This document shows, one piece after another, positions 50,363-59,305 of a stretch of DNA of 64,000 bases (positions are counted from its first letter, which is position 1; each line of letters opens with the position of its first letter). Under the pieces are notes generated by a model that saw nothing but the letters and a program-made list of their open reading frames with translations, did no database searches and was not told the origin of the DNA. The DNA comes from [Actinomadura] parvosata subsp. kistnae (GTDB lineage Bacteria > Actinomycetota > Actinomycetes > Streptosporangiales > Streptosporangiaceae), in contig NZ_OOHJ01000005.1 of NCBI RefSeq assembly GCF_900323885.1, positions 310,001 through 374,000 on the forward strand, given 5' to 3'. The position numbers were made by a program, and so were the translations under genes.

Positions 50363-52149
50363 CACACGCCGTGGGTCTGCAGCCACAGCTCGAGCAGCCC
50401 GAGCTGCCACAGCGTGTTCACGCCGGTCGTCGCCCGGTCCCGCTCGGGGTCGGCGAGCAGCCGGTCCACGTAGTCCTGGCGGAACAGGCCACGGTCGCGG
50501 GCGGCCCGGCTGGTGAGCGCGTCCCGGACGAGCTCGAGCAGGGCCCCGTCCACGTGCCGGACGGCGGGGACGGGGAAGTAGCCCTTGGGCCGGTCGATGA
50601 CCTGGGCGGGCAGCAGCCGCCGCACGGCGTCCTTGAGCACGCCCTTTCCGCCGTGGGCCAGCTTGAGCTCGGCGGGGCAGGCGGCGGCCAGCTCGACCAG
50701 GTCGTGGTCGAGGAACGGGGTGCGCGCCTCCAGCCCGTGGGCCATCGTCATGTTGTCGACCCGCTTGACCGGATCGTCCACGAGCATGGCGGTGGTCTCC
50801 AGGCGCAGCACGGCGTCCAGCGCGGTGTCGGCGCCCGGCCTGGCCAGGTGGGCGCGGACGAAGTCGCCGCTGGCGTCGTGCTCCGGCAGGAGCCCGGGTG
50901 ACACGATCGCGGCCAGCCCGTCGTGGGGGCGGTCGAAGAACGCGCGCGCGTAGATGCCGGCCGCCTGCTCGCGCGGCGCGCCCGCCAGCGGCGGGAACCA
51001 GCTGTACCCGGCGAACACCTCGTCGGCCCCCTGCCCCGACTGCACGACCTTGACGTGCCGGGCGACCTCCTGCGACAGCAGGTAGAACGCGACGCAGTCG
51101 TGGCTGACCATCGGCTCGCTCATCGCCCGCACCGCGTCCTGCAGCCCGTCCAGCAGGCGGGCGTCGGGGATGCGGATGCGGTGGTGGTCGGTGCCGAACT
51201 CCCGGGCGACCAGGTCGGAGTAGGCGAACTCGTCGCCCTGCTCGCCGCCGGCCGCCTCGAAGCCGATGCTGAACGTGGCCAGGTCCTCCTGCCCCTGCTC
51301 GGCCAGCAACGCCACGATGAGGCTGGAGTCGAGGCCGCCGGACAGCAGGACGCCGACCGGCACGTCGGCGACCATCCGGCGGCGCACCGCGACGCGCAGC
51401 GCTTCGAGCACGGCCTGACGCCACTCCTCGGCGCTGAGACCGGCGTGCTCGGGCAGGGCGCCGCGCGTGTGGGAGGGCTCCCAGTAGCGGTGCTCGGTGG
51501 CGGTGCCGTCGGCCTCGATGACCCGTACGGTGGCGGGCGGCAGCTTGCGCACCCCGTTGAGAATCGTGCGCTCGCCGGGCACCAGCGAGTGGAAGGTCAT
51601 GTAGTGGTGCAGCGCCACCGGGTCGATGCCGGTGTCGACGTCGCCGGCCGCCAGCAGGGCGGGCAGCGTGGAGGCGAAGCGCAGCCGGCGGCCGTCGCCG
51701 GCCAGGTACATCGGCTTGATGCCGAGCCGGTCGCGGCCCAGGATGAGCCGCCCGGTGTCCCGCTCGTGGACGGCGAAGGCGAACATGCCCTTGAACCGCT
51801 CCACGCAGGCGGGCCCCCACCGGTGGAACGCCTTCACCAGCACCTCCGTGTCGGAGGTGGAGAAGAACCGGTAGCCCGCGCTGCGCAGCTCCTCCCGCAG
51901 CTCGCCGTAGTTGTAGAGGCAGCCGTTGAACACCACCGCCAGCCCCAGCTCGCCGTCCACCATCGGCTGGGCCGCCTTCTCCGACAGGTCGATGATCTTC
52001 AACCGGCGGTGTCCCAGCGCGACCGGACCCTGCGACCACAGGCCGCAGCCGTCCGGGCCGCGCTCGTGCATGGCCTCCGTCATCCGGCCGACCGCCCCGA
52101 TGTCGGCCGCGGTGCCGTCGAAACGTACCTCTCCGCTCAGTCCGCACAT
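50362..52149 (-). CDS. Asparagine-synthetase-like amidotransferase (NAGGN amidotransferase-like)
   Basis: 595 residues: class II glutaminase with Cys2 (MCGLSGEVRFDG), NGCLYNYGELREEL, and an ATP-dependent synthetase domain (PP-loop VLLSGGLDSS; SGQGADEVFAGY; MAHGLEARTPFLDHDLVE). Sequence details (GEVRFDG, HRRLKIIDLSEKAAQPM, YMTFHSLVPGERTI) match the N-acetylglutaminylglutamine amidotransferase group better than housekeeping AsnB. It uses glutamine to amidate a carboxylate, probably in a compatible solute. Ligase upstream (10 bp) and peptidase downstream complete an operon. Confidence 0.9.
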   Translation of the reverse strand: MCGLSGEVRFDGTAADIGAVGRMTEAMHERGPDGCGLWSQGPVALGHRRLKIIDLSEKAAQPMVDGELGLAVVFNGCLYNYGELREELRSAGYRFFSTSDTEVLVKAFHRWGPACVERFKGMFAFAVHERDTGRLILGRDRLGIKPMYLAGDGRRLRFASTLPALLAAGDVDTGIDPVALHHYMTFHSLVPGERTILNGVRKLPPATVRVIEADGTATEHRYWEPSHTRGALPEHAGLSAEEWRQAVLEALRVAVRRRMVADVPVGVLLSGGLDSSLIVALLAEQGQEDLATFSIGFEAAGGEQGDEFAYSDLVAREFGTDHHRIRIPDARLLDGLQDAVRAMSEPMVSHDCVAFYLLSQEVARHVKVVQSGQGADEVFAGYSWFPPLAGAPREQAAGIYARAFFDRPHDGLAAIVSPGLLPEHDASGDFVRAHLARPGADTALDAVLRLETTAMLVDDPVKRVDNMTMAHGLEARTPFLDHDLVELAAACPAELKLAHGGKGVLKDAVRRLLPAQVIDRPKGYFPVPAVRHVDGALLELVRDALTSRAARDRGLFRQDYVDRLLADPERDRATTGVNTLWQLGLLELWLQTHGV

Positions 52150-52159
52150 CCCGGCCTCC

Positions 52160-53314
52160 TCAGGACGCCGACCGGTACGCCGGGGGGTCGCCCGCCGGCC
52201 GGTCCCACTCGCAGGCCCTGGTCTCGCTCAGGAGCAGGTCCACCACGTCCGCCAGCCGGCCCCGCCGGGCGAACGCGCGCCGCTGCCGCTGCGCGGAGCT
52301 GCCCGTGGCCAGCACCTCCTCGGCCAGCTCCGAGACGAGCTCCCAGTCGCCCGCCTCCTCCAGCTGCGGGCGCAGGCCCTCCAGCATGCGCCGGACCACC
52401 ACGGGCGCCGGGCGTGGCAGGCCGCCCACCGGGTCGATCAGCTCCCCTTCCAGCCCCGAGCGCGCCGCCTGCCAGGTGGCCGCGCGTACCGCCTCAAGAT
52501 GCACGTCCCGCTCCACGCCCTGCCGCACCGCCTCCAGCTCCCTGGCGACCAGCGCGCGGAACACCCCGGCGATCAGCACGATCTCCTGGACGCGCGGGCA
52601 GGAGTCGCAGATGCGCAGCTCCACCGTGGGCACGTGCTGCGACGGCCGGATGTCGAAGTAGAGCATCCCCGGGTCGGTGATCACGCCCGACCGGATCAGC
52701 TCCTTGATCATTTCCTCGTACTCGGCGGCGGACTCGTACTTGGCGATCGGGCCCGCCGTGGGCCAGCGCTGCCACACCAGGCTGCGGAAGCTGGCGTAAC
52801 CCGTGTCCTCGCCGTCCCAGTACGGCGAGCTCGCCGACAGCGCCAGCAGCGGCGGCAGCCACGGCGTCAGCCGGTGCGCCACCGCCACGGCCAGATCCCG
52901 ATCGGGCACCTCCGCGTGCACGTGCGTGCCGCAGATCAGCTGCTCGCGCGTGAGCTGCTGGTAGTCGTTCAGCATCTGCTCGTAGCGCGGCTCCGGCGAG
53001 ACCTTCACCTCGGCCATCTCCACCAGCGGCGAGCTGCCCGCCGCGCTGATCCCCAGCCCCACCTCGTCGGCCTGGCGGATCAGCCGCCCGCGCAGCTCGC
53101 ACAGGTCACGCGCCAGCTCCTCCAGGCGGCTCCACGGCCTGCTGTTGGACTCCACCGTCGAGCGCTGCAGCTCCTGCGCGAAGCTGGCCTCGGGCAGCGC
53201 CTCCAGCAGGAGATCGGCCCGCGCGGCCAGCCGGCGCGTGCCGACGTCGACGATGTGGAACTCCTCCTCCACTCCCACCCTGATCGATTTCTCTTCTCCC
53301 TCCACGACCATCAC
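52160..53314 (-). CDS. YbdK-type carboxylate-amine ligase (GCS2 family)
   Basis: 384-residue ATP-dependent ligase of the glutamate-cysteine ligase 2 / YbdK family: VGVEEEFHIVDVGTRRLAARADLLLE, QRSTVESNSRP, ISAAGSSPLVEM, CGTHVHAEVPDRDLAVAVAHRL, TVELRICDSCP. These enzymes join the gamma- or alpha-carboxyl of an amino acid to an amine. It starts the operon with the amidotransferase and S9 peptidase. In the known NAGGN pathway the ligase belongs to another family, so this trio may make a related but different peptide amide. Confidence 0.93.
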   Translation of the reverse strand: MMVVEGEEKSIRVGVEEEFHIVDVGTRRLAARADLLLEALPEASFAQELQRSTVESNSRPWSRLEELARDLCELRGRLIRQADEVGLGISAAGSSPLVEMAEVKVSPEPRYEQMLNDYQQLTREQLICGTHVHAEVPDRDLAVAVAHRLTPWLPPLLALSASSPYWDGEDTGYASFRSLVWQRWPTAGPIAKYESAAEYEEMIKELIRSGVITDPGMLYFDIRPSQHVPTVELRICDSCPRVQEIVLIAGVFRALVARELEAVRQGVERDVHLEAVRAATWQAARSGLEGELIDPVGGLPRPAPVVVRRMLEGLRPQLEEAGDWELVSELAEEVLATGSSAQRQRRAFARRGRLADVVDLLLSETRACEWDRPAGDPPAYRSAS

Positions 53315-53400
53315 CCCCGGCTCATACGATTCATGCAGGGTTGTCTACTCCCCCGAGATCGGCCTCATGCACGTCATGATTTTGTGGGCCGGGTAACGCT

Positions 53401-54024
53401 TCAGCCACGGGCCTTTGCCAGCGCTTTCTCCAGCTCCCGCTTGGTCATGCGGGAACGCCCGGGAATGTCGGCCTTGCGCGCCCGCTCGTACAGCTCCGTC
53501 TTGGTGAGCGTCTGGGCGGGCGCGCCGGCTCGCGTCTTCGTGCGACGGCCGCCGCCGGAGGCGGCCGCCCGGCCCTTCTTCGAGGCGGCCCCGTCCTTCT
53601 TCGGGACGGTCAGCGCGCGCAGCTCCTGCTGCCGCCGCTGCTGGAACGCCTTGCCCAGCTCGCGCAGCCGCCGGCCGTCCACGGTGCGGGCCAGCAGCGG
53701 CAGGAGGGTGCTCTCCTCCTCCTGCACGTGATGGCTCACCGAGACGGCCAGCAGCGCGTGCGCGCCGGCGAACTCCGCGCTGCCCGGCTCGGCCCGCCTC
53801 AGGCTGTCGAGCAGCACCTCGGCCTCCTTGTGCTCCTCCAGGCCGTGGTGGGCGTCGAGGCAGGGATAGACCACGTCCTCCTCCGCCCGTGCATGGGCGG
53901 TGAGCAGGGCGTGCAGGGCGGCCACGATGGCGCGCCGGTCGCCCTTGCCGGAGGTCAGCCGGGCGAACAGCTCCTCGACCTTGCGGTGGTCGGCGGTGAT
54001 GAGGGTGATGACGTCGTCTGCCAT
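53401..54024 (-). CDS. Hemerythrin-domain protein with C-terminal SAP/Rho-N-like segment
   Basis: 207 residues: a four-helix hemerythrin domain (about 1-140) with the iron-ligand pattern DHRKVEELF, HARAEEDVVYP, EHKEAEVLL, HHVQEEESTLLP, then a basic Lys/Arg/Ala-rich linker and a C-terminal helix-extended-loop-helix (LTKTELYERARKADIPGRSRMTKRELEKALA) that resembles DNA/RNA-binding SAP or Rho-N motifs. It may sense oxygen or nitric oxide near nucleic acid. It lies 67 bp downstream of another hemerythrin gene on the same strand. Confidence 0.9.
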   Translation of the reverse strand: MADDVITLITADHRKVEELFARLTSGKGDRRAIVAALHALLTAHARAEEDVVYPCLDAHHGLEEHKEAEVLLDSLRRAEPGSAEFAGAHALLAVSVSHHVQEEESTLLPLLARTVDGRRLRELGKAFQQRRQQELRALTVPKKDGAASKKGRAAASGGGRRTKTRAGAPAQTLTKTELYERARKADIPGRSRMTKRELEKALAKARG

Positions 54025-54090
54025 GGCGGCTCGCTACCCTGTCGCCTCGACGTCAAGCCCTGCCGCTGCTTCCCGCGCCGGGCCGCGACG

Positions 54091-54672
54091 TCAGGGCTTC
54101 TTGCCCATGGCCTGGCGGATGACGTCGCGGGCGCGGTCCATCATCGCGATGGGGGTGCCCATCAGCACGTTCTTGGTGGCCGACTCCGTGCCGGGATGCG
54201 GGTGCGTGGGCGCCATCGCCTCGGCGGCCTTGACGCCGGCGGCCATCGTGCGGCGCTCGGCGTCGCTGGTCTGGCCGCGCAGCTTCGTGAACTCGTAACG
54301 CTCCTCGCTGCGGGCGTGCGCCTCCACGGCGGCGCGCAGCATCAGGAGGTTCTGCATGAAGTCGGGGGCGTCGGGGCCGGCCTCGTCCATCCGCGACAGC
54401 AGCTCCTTGGCCTCCCGCTCCTCCGCCAGGCGGTCGTCCACCACCCCGTCGCCGCCGTCGATCGCGTGCCGGGCGTACGGGTGGACGATCTCCTCCTCCG
54501 CCGTCTCGTGCACGGCCAGCAGCCGCACCAGCCGGGTGAACGCCTCCGCGCGCGCCTCGCCGGCCGGGGCCTGCTCGACCTCGTCGAACAGGTTCCTGAT
54601 CATGCCGTGCTGGGCCAGCAGCAGGTCGATGACGTCCGTCTCGCCCATCGTCTCCGGGGCCGTCCTGGTCAT
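54091..54672 (-). CDS. Hemerythrin-domain protein
   Basis: 193 residues; hemerythrin domain with QHGMIRNLFDEVEQ, HETAEEEIVHPYARHAI, EEREAKELLSRMDE and ARSEERYEF supplying the expected His/Glu iron ligands. The C-terminal ~50 residues (THPHPGTESATKNVLMGTPIAMMDRARDVIRQAM) are a common tail of actinobacterial members. ATG 54672 follows GAGAAGGAGAGG. It is likely an oxygen/NO- or peroxide-responsive protein, expressed with the second hemerythrin gene. Confidence 0.92.
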   Translation of the reverse strand: MTRTAPETMGETDVIDLLLAQHGMIRNLFDEVEQAPAGEARAEAFTRLVRLLAVHETAEEEIVHPYARHAIDGGDGVVDDRLAEEREAKELLSRMDEAGPDAPDFMQNLLMLRAAVEAHARSEERYEFTKLRGQTSDAERRTMAAGVKAAEAMAPTHPHPGTESATKNVLMGTPIAMMDRARDVIRQAMGKKP

Positions 54673-54884
54673 GACGTTCCTCTCCTTCTCCGAGTACGCG
54701 CGTGGCCTACCCGGCAGGACCCGGGCCACGCCTGGACGGGCGAAGGCCGGTCGAGCTCCTTACCGAATCCGTCCCCGATCCCGGCCCGCCCCCGGCCCGA
54801 TCCCCACTGTCCCCGCCGTTTGCCTGCGGGGCGGGCGGGCAGCCACGCAGGCACGACCGCTCAACACGACGGAGGAGAACGCAG

Positions 54885-55193
54885 ATGGGCAGGACGCGGG
54901 GCGAGCCGTCGGTCGCCGCCTCCGGGCAGTGGCGCGACGAGCAGGGCGTACGGCGCCCGTCGGGCGAGGCGCACGCCTGGCTCCCCGGGACGAACCAGAC
55001 ACTGTGCGGGGTGCCGCTCAGCCGCGCCGGGCTGCTCCGCTTCCACCACGTGGCCTGGCCCGAGGTGTTCCCGGAGTCGGGCGGGGCGGCCGAGCACGTC
55101 GGCGAGGTGTGCCGCCGCTGCGTCGCCGCCTCCGGCCACCGCTCCCACCGTGGCTGGAGCCCCCGCTGGACCCGCCACTCCCCACGCCCCTGA
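54885..55193 (+). CDS. Small conserved protein, possible zinc binding
   Basis: 102-residue protein of a small actinobacterial family I recognise only by pattern: EAHAWLPGTNQTLCGVPLSRAGLLRFHHVAWPEV...HVGEVCRRCVAA. The Cys/His residues (TLCG, HH, CRRC) could bind zinc. GGAGGAG lies before ATG 54885. The P450 gene follows 84 bp downstream in the same direction. Function unknown. Confidence 0.75.
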   Translation: MGRTRGEPSVAASGQWRDEQGVRRPSGEAHAWLPGTNQTLCGVPLSRAGLLRFHHVAWPEVFPESGGAAEHVGEVCRRCVAASGHRSHRGWSPRWTRHSPRP

Positions 55194-55276
55194 CGACGGA
55201 CACCGGCCGGTGCGCCCAGCCCGCGACGGCGGGGCCCGCCGTTTCCCCCGCGGGCTCAAGGGCAGGGACGGACCTC

Positions 55277-56575
55277 ATGCTGATGCTGGACGACACGCTC
55301 TCCCTGCTGCTCGACGGTTACGCCTGGCTGCCCGGCCTGCGGCGGCGCGCCGGAGGCGAGGTGGTGCGCACACGGCTGATGGGCCGGCGCGCGGTGGGCC
55401 TGCGCGGCCCGGACGCCGCCCGCTTCTTCTACGACGACGACCACGTCCACCGCCGCACGGCGCTGCCCGAGCCGGTCAAGAGCACGCTGGTGGGGCACGG
55501 CGCGGTGCACACCTTGGACGGCGCCGCGCACCGCGCCCGCAAGGCCATGTTCATGCCCCTGCTGACCGGCGACGGCGTCGGCACTCTGGTGGAGCACACC
55601 GTCACCGCCTGGGACGAGGCGGTGGCCCGGTGGGGCGACGGGCGGCCGGTCGTCCTGTTCGACGAGACCGCCCGGGTGCTGACCAGGAGCGTGTGCCGGT
55701 GGGCGGGCATCCCGCTCGACGAGGCCGACGTCCCGTCCCTGGCCGCCGACCTGACGGCCATGGTCGACGGCTTCGGCAGCGGCGGTCCCAGGAACGTGCG
55801 GGGCCGCCTGGCCCGCAGGCGCCGCGAGGCGTGGCTGACCACCTTGGTGCAGCAGCTCCGCGACGGCACGGCCAGCGCGCCGCACCAGGCCGGCACGCCG
55901 GACGGCACGGCGCTCGCGCCGGACGGCTCGGCGTTCGCCGCCGTCGTCGCGCACCGCGACGCCGACGGCGAGCCGCTGGACGCGCACACGGCGGCCGTGG
56001 AACTGCTCAACATCATCCGCCCGACCGTGGCGGTCACCTGGTACGTGACCTTCGCCGCCCACGCGTTGCACCGCTGGCCCCGCCACCGCCAGGCACTCCG
56101 TGACGGCGACGCCGCCTACGCCGAGGCGTTCGCGCAGGAGGTGCGGCGCTTCTACCCGTTCGCCCCGTTCGTCGGCGGCCGGGCGGTCCGCGACCTGTCC
56201 TGGGCGGGCGAGCGCGTCCCCGAGGGCAGCCTGGTGCTGCTCGACATCTACGGCCAGAACCACGACCCCGGCCTCTGGGACGACCCGTACACCTTCGACC
56301 CGGGACGCTTCGTCGGCCGCGAGCCGGGCCCGTACGAGCTGATCCCGCAGGGCGGCGGCGACGCGCGCACCGGCCACCGCTGCCCCGGCGAGGACATCAC
56401 GCTCGCCCTGCTGCGCACCCTGGCGGCCCGGCTCGCCGCGCTGGACTACGACGTCCCCGACCAGGACCTGAGCATCTCCCTGCGGCGCATTCCGACGCGC
56501 CCGGCGAGCGGCTTCCTCCTGACCGGCGCCCGCCCGGCGGTCACCCGCCCGCAGGAGCGCGCCCTGCACCGGTGA
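55277..56575 (+). CDS. Cytochrome P450 of the CYP152 (fatty-acid peroxygenase) type
   Basis: 432-residue heme enzyme. It lacks the usual FxxGxxxCxG; instead Cys369 sits in GHRCPGEDIT, and Arg248-Pro249 (NIIRPTVAVTWY) stand where CYP152 enzymes bind the substrate carboxylate in place of the acid-alcohol pair. The end (DYDVPDQDLSISLRRIPTRPASGFLLTG) also matches CYP152. Such enzymes use H2O2 to hydroxylate or decarboxylate fatty acids. A repetitive insert (DGTA...DGS, residues 196-218) extends one loop. Start ATG 55277. Confidence 0.93.
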   Translation: MLMLDDTLSLLLDGYAWLPGLRRRAGGEVVRTRLMGRRAVGLRGPDAARFFYDDDHVHRRTALPEPVKSTLVGHGAVHTLDGAAHRARKAMFMPLLTGDGVGTLVEHTVTAWDEAVARWGDGRPVVLFDETARVLTRSVCRWAGIPLDEADVPSLAADLTAMVDGFGSGGPRNVRGRLARRRREAWLTTLVQQLRDGTASAPHQAGTPDGTALAPDGSAFAAVVAHRDADGEPLDAHTAAVELLNIIRPTVAVTWYVTFAAHALHRWPRHRQALRDGDAAYAEAFAQEVRRFYPFAPFVGGRAVRDLSWAGERVPEGSLVLLDIYGQNHDPGLWDDPYTFDPGRFVGREPGPYELIPQGGGDARTGHRCPGEDITLALLRTLAARLAALDYDVPDQDLSISLRRIPTRPASGFLLTGARPAVTRPQERALHR

Positions 56576-56605
56576 CCCCGTGGGAGGCCCGTGAGCCGCC
56601 GGGGG

Positions 56606-58051
56606 TCAGTCGTGCTGCGGGTGGTCGCTGACCAGCGTGGTGAGCGATCGCGGCGCGAGGGTGACGGAGGTGTGGGGGCCTCGCCGGGAGACCAGCGACT
56701 GGTCCCGCTCCAGGTTGTGGCCGGAGTCCGTCAGGTAGGCGTCGGGCCGCTTCAGGTCGACGGTGGTGGTCACGGGCTCGGTGGAGGTGTTGAGCAGCTC
56801 GACCACTTCGGTGCCGTCGGTGTTGCGGTACGCGGAGACCTTGAGCCCGCCGGCGGCCCCGTCGACGCCGAGGCGGACGGCGCCGGGCCGGATGAAGCGG
56901 CTGTAGGCGGCGAAGGCGTAGAGCCGCGACGAGACGCGGTAGGCGTCGGCGGCGTCGTCGATCTGGATCAGCGCGGCGGTCTTCCCCCGGGACCCGCCGA
57001 GCCAGTAGACGAACGCGGTGCTGCCGGACAGGGCCAGGGTGTCGTGGATGCGCTCGGCGACGTTGATGCCGTCGGTGACCTTGCCGCTGTCCGTGCCACC
57101 GCCCGTGCCACCGCCCGTGCCGCTGTCCCACGCCTCGTTCCAGCCGTCGGCGACGCTGGACGGCGCCCATTCCGACATCCAGGTGCGCTTGGAGGTGGGC
57201 AGCGGGAAGTCGGCCCCGCTGGCGTAGCCGTGGCCGGACATGATGTCGAGGTGCTCGCGGGCCTCGGGGTCGTTCTCGATGGCCTGGGCGTAGGCCTCGG
57301 AGTTCTTCCAGCCGATCGACTCGCAGCAGACCACGTTCAGGCCGGCCTGGTCGGCGTAGGGGCCGAGCACCTTGACGAACTCGGCGGCCTGGGCCGGGGT
57401 GAAGCGCATGGAGGCGTAGCCGGTGGTCCAGTCGGGCTCGTTCAGGAAGGCGAGGTCGGAGATCCGGATGCCCTCCCGCTCGTAGAACTTCGCGTACTGG
57501 ACCAGGTAGCGGGCGTAGGCCGCGCGCCAGTCGCCACTGGCGCAGGTGGCGCCTTGCAGGCCGCACAGGGAGCCGCCGTTGATGTCGGTCCCGTTGGTCT
57601 TCATGTAGCCGGGGGCGCTCCAGGCGTCGGCGTAGAACCGCTCGACGCCGCGCCGCCGGGCCTCCTTGGAGAACCAGACCTGGCCGCCGTCCCAGCCGTC
57701 CCAGGTGTACTTCGGCGGGGCGTCGGGGCCGCCCGGGTCCGCCGGCTGGATGGACAGCATGGAGTCGTAGACGTTCGTGGCCGAGGAGCCGATGCCGAGG
57801 CGCAGGATGCTGGGCGCGGCGCCCTTGCGGCGGTCGAGGAGGAGGTCGAGCACTTCCGCCTGCTTGGCGGGGGAGAGGTTGTGCACGAGCGTGGCGCGCT
57901 GGAACGCGGTGGAGTAGCCGAACCCGTCGATGGTCTGGTGCGTCTGTGACCGCTGGATGTCGAGCCGCGGCTCGGGGGCGGCGCCGGCGGCGGGACCGGT
58001 CAGGGCGATGGCGGGCACGAGTGCCGCCGCGACGGTGAGGGATCGAAGCAC
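56606..58051 (-). CDS. Secreted GH30-family glycoside hydrolase
   Basis: 481 residues with a signal peptide (to about 25) and a GH30 catalytic barrel plus beta side domain: QTIDGFGYSTAFQR, ILRLGIGSS, DAWSAPGYMKTNG, acid/base Glu205 (LNEPDW), CCESIGW, nucleophile Glu294 (WMSEW), FVYWLGG, YAFAAYSRFIRPGAVR. A Gly/Thr-rich insert (residues 309-323, repeats of GTGGG) sits in a loop. It is secreted and probably degrades a plant or fungal glycan. GTG 58051 follows AGGAG. Two LacI operators lie in the promoter region. Confidence 0.93.
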   Translation of the reverse strand: MLRSLTVAAALVPAIALTGPAAGAAPEPRLDIQRSQTHQTIDGFGYSTAFQRATLVHNLSPAKQAEVLDLLLDRRKGAAPSILRLGIGSSATNVYDSMLSIQPADPGGPDAPPKYTWDGWDGGQVWFSKEARRRGVERFYADAWSAPGYMKTNGTDINGGSLCGLQGATCASGDWRAAYARYLVQYAKFYEREGIRISDLAFLNEPDWTTGYASMRFTPAQAAEFVKVLGPYADQAGLNVVCCESIGWKNSEAYAQAIENDPEAREHLDIMSGHGYASGADFPLPTSKRTWMSEWAPSSVADGWNEAWDSGTGGGTGGGTDSGKVTDGINVAERIHDTLALSGSTAFVYWLGGSRGKTAALIQIDDAADAYRVSSRLYAFAAYSRFIRPGAVRLGVDGAAGGLKVSAYRNTDGTEVVELLNTSTEPVTTTVDLKRPDAYLTDSGHNLERDQSLVSRRGPHTSVTLAPRSLTTLVSDHPQHD

Positions 58052-58107
58052 CCTCTGCTCCTCTGGTCTGTGCGGGGGGTGGGGACGGCCGGAGGCCGCC
58101 GGACGCG

Positions 58108-58158
58108 AAGTTATCGATCACTTTTGCGTTTCCGAGGCAGACTAGTGATCGATCACAT
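58108..58158. promoter_or_regulatory. Two LacI-type operators
   Basis: AAGTTATCGATCACTT (58108-58123) and TAGTGATCGATCACAT (58143-58158), 35 bp apart centre to centre, between the divergent GH30 and LacI genes. A third, perfect copy stands at 63475-63490 before the Gfo/Idh gene. The CG centre is typical of LacI-family sites. Confidence 0.75.
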
Positions 58159-58226
58159 CTGCGTCAATGCCCCGGTGAGCGGGGGAGCGGCTAGGCTGTG
58201 ACGCGCGGAGCGAGGGAAGGGGTCAC

Positions 58227-59234
58227 GTGGACGAGGTCGAGACGCCGCGCCTCACCATCCATGAGGTGGCCCGGCTCGCGGGGGTCTCCCACCAGACCGT
58301 GTCCCGATACTTCCGGCACAACGAGACCCTGAAACCGGCCACCCGCGCGAAGATCGACTCGGTCGTCCAGCAGTTCAACTACCGCCCCAACCTCGTCGCC
58401 CGCTCCATGCGCACCCGCCGCACCAACCGGCTGGCGATCACCCTGCCCGTCTCCAGCTACCAGTGGCCCGTGCGCCTGCTGCGGGCCGCCTCCGCCACCG
58501 CCCACGAGGAGGGCTTCCAGCTGGAGGTCGTCAGCGTCGAGGGCGACCCGCGCGCCAGGGCGGAGCGGGTGCTGGAGCTGGCCGCGTCGGGCCAGGTCGA
58601 GGGCATCCTGTCGCTGACGCCGATGGAGATCGACCCCGCCGCCTCGCCGGTGCCCGTCGTCGTCACCGGCGACTACGACGACAAGCTGCGCGGCGTCAAC
58701 GAGCTCGCCGACGCCTCCCCCGTCCAGGAGATCGTCGAATACCTCGCCTCGCTAGGCCACCGCGTCTTCTTCCACATCGCGGGCGCGCAGAGCTGGGCCT
58801 CCGCCCGCAACCGCAAGCTCGTCTACGAGGAGACGGTCGAGCGCCTCGGGCTCACCTCCTACGGGGTCGCCCTCGGCGACTGGAGCCCCCAGTCCGGCTA
58901 CGACGCCGTGCGCGGCCTGCCCGACGGGTGCGGCGTCACCGCGATCGTCGCCGGCAACGACCACGTGGCCATGGGCGCCGTGCGGGGCGCGCTGTCGCGC
59001 GGCTGGCGGGTGCCCGGCGACGTCAGCGTGTTCGGCTGGGACGACGAGGAGCTGGGGCGCTTCGCCACCCCCTCGCTGTCGACCGTGGCCGTCGACCGCG
59101 AGGTGCAGGGGCGGGAGGCGATGGCCAGGCTCATCGCGGCCGTGCGCGGCGAGCCCGCCCCGCCGCCGCCCGAACGCTCGATCAACCGGGTCATCGTGCG
59201 TGAGTCGGCCGGCCCGCCGCCCCGCCGGGCATGA
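58227..59234 (+). CDS. LacI-family regulator
   Basis: 335-residue repressor: LTIHEVARLAGVSHQTVSRYFRHNETLKPATRAKI is the DNA-binding domain with hinge helix, followed by a periplasmic-binding-like sugar domain (VTAIVAGNDHVAMGAVRGALSRGWRVPGDVSVFGWDDEELGRFATPSLSTV). GTG 58227. Its operators AAGTGATCGATCACTT-like lie just upstream and before the Gfo/Idh operon. It is followed directly by a second GH30 gene (4-bp ATGA overlap with an alternative upstream start), so repressor and enzyme may be coupled. Confidence 0.94.
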   Translation: MDEVETPRLTIHEVARLAGVSHQTVSRYFRHNETLKPATRAKIDSVVQQFNYRPNLVARSMRTRRTNRLAITLPVSSYQWPVRLLRAASATAHEEGFQLEVVSVEGDPRARAERVLELAASGQVEGILSLTPMEIDPAASPVPVVVTGDYDDKLRGVNELADASPVQEIVEYLASLGHRVFFHIAGAQSWASARNRKLVYEETVERLGLTSYGVALGDWSPQSGYDAVRGLPDGCGVTAIVAGNDHVAMGAVRGALSRGWRVPGDVSVFGWDDEELGRFATPSLSTVAVDREVQGREAMARLIAAVRGEPAPPPPERSINRVIVRESAGPPPRRA

Positions 59235-59305
59235 CCGTTGAGCCCGACGGCGCTGATGTGCTAACTCTATGGCGCCATGGACCCTACCCGCCCGGAGCTC
59301 CAGCG

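Noticed and set aside
54356..56575. 739-codon frame ending in the P450
   Set aside because: Only the part from 55277 matches P450; the upstream part crosses the hemerythrin gene antisense and the small protein gene.
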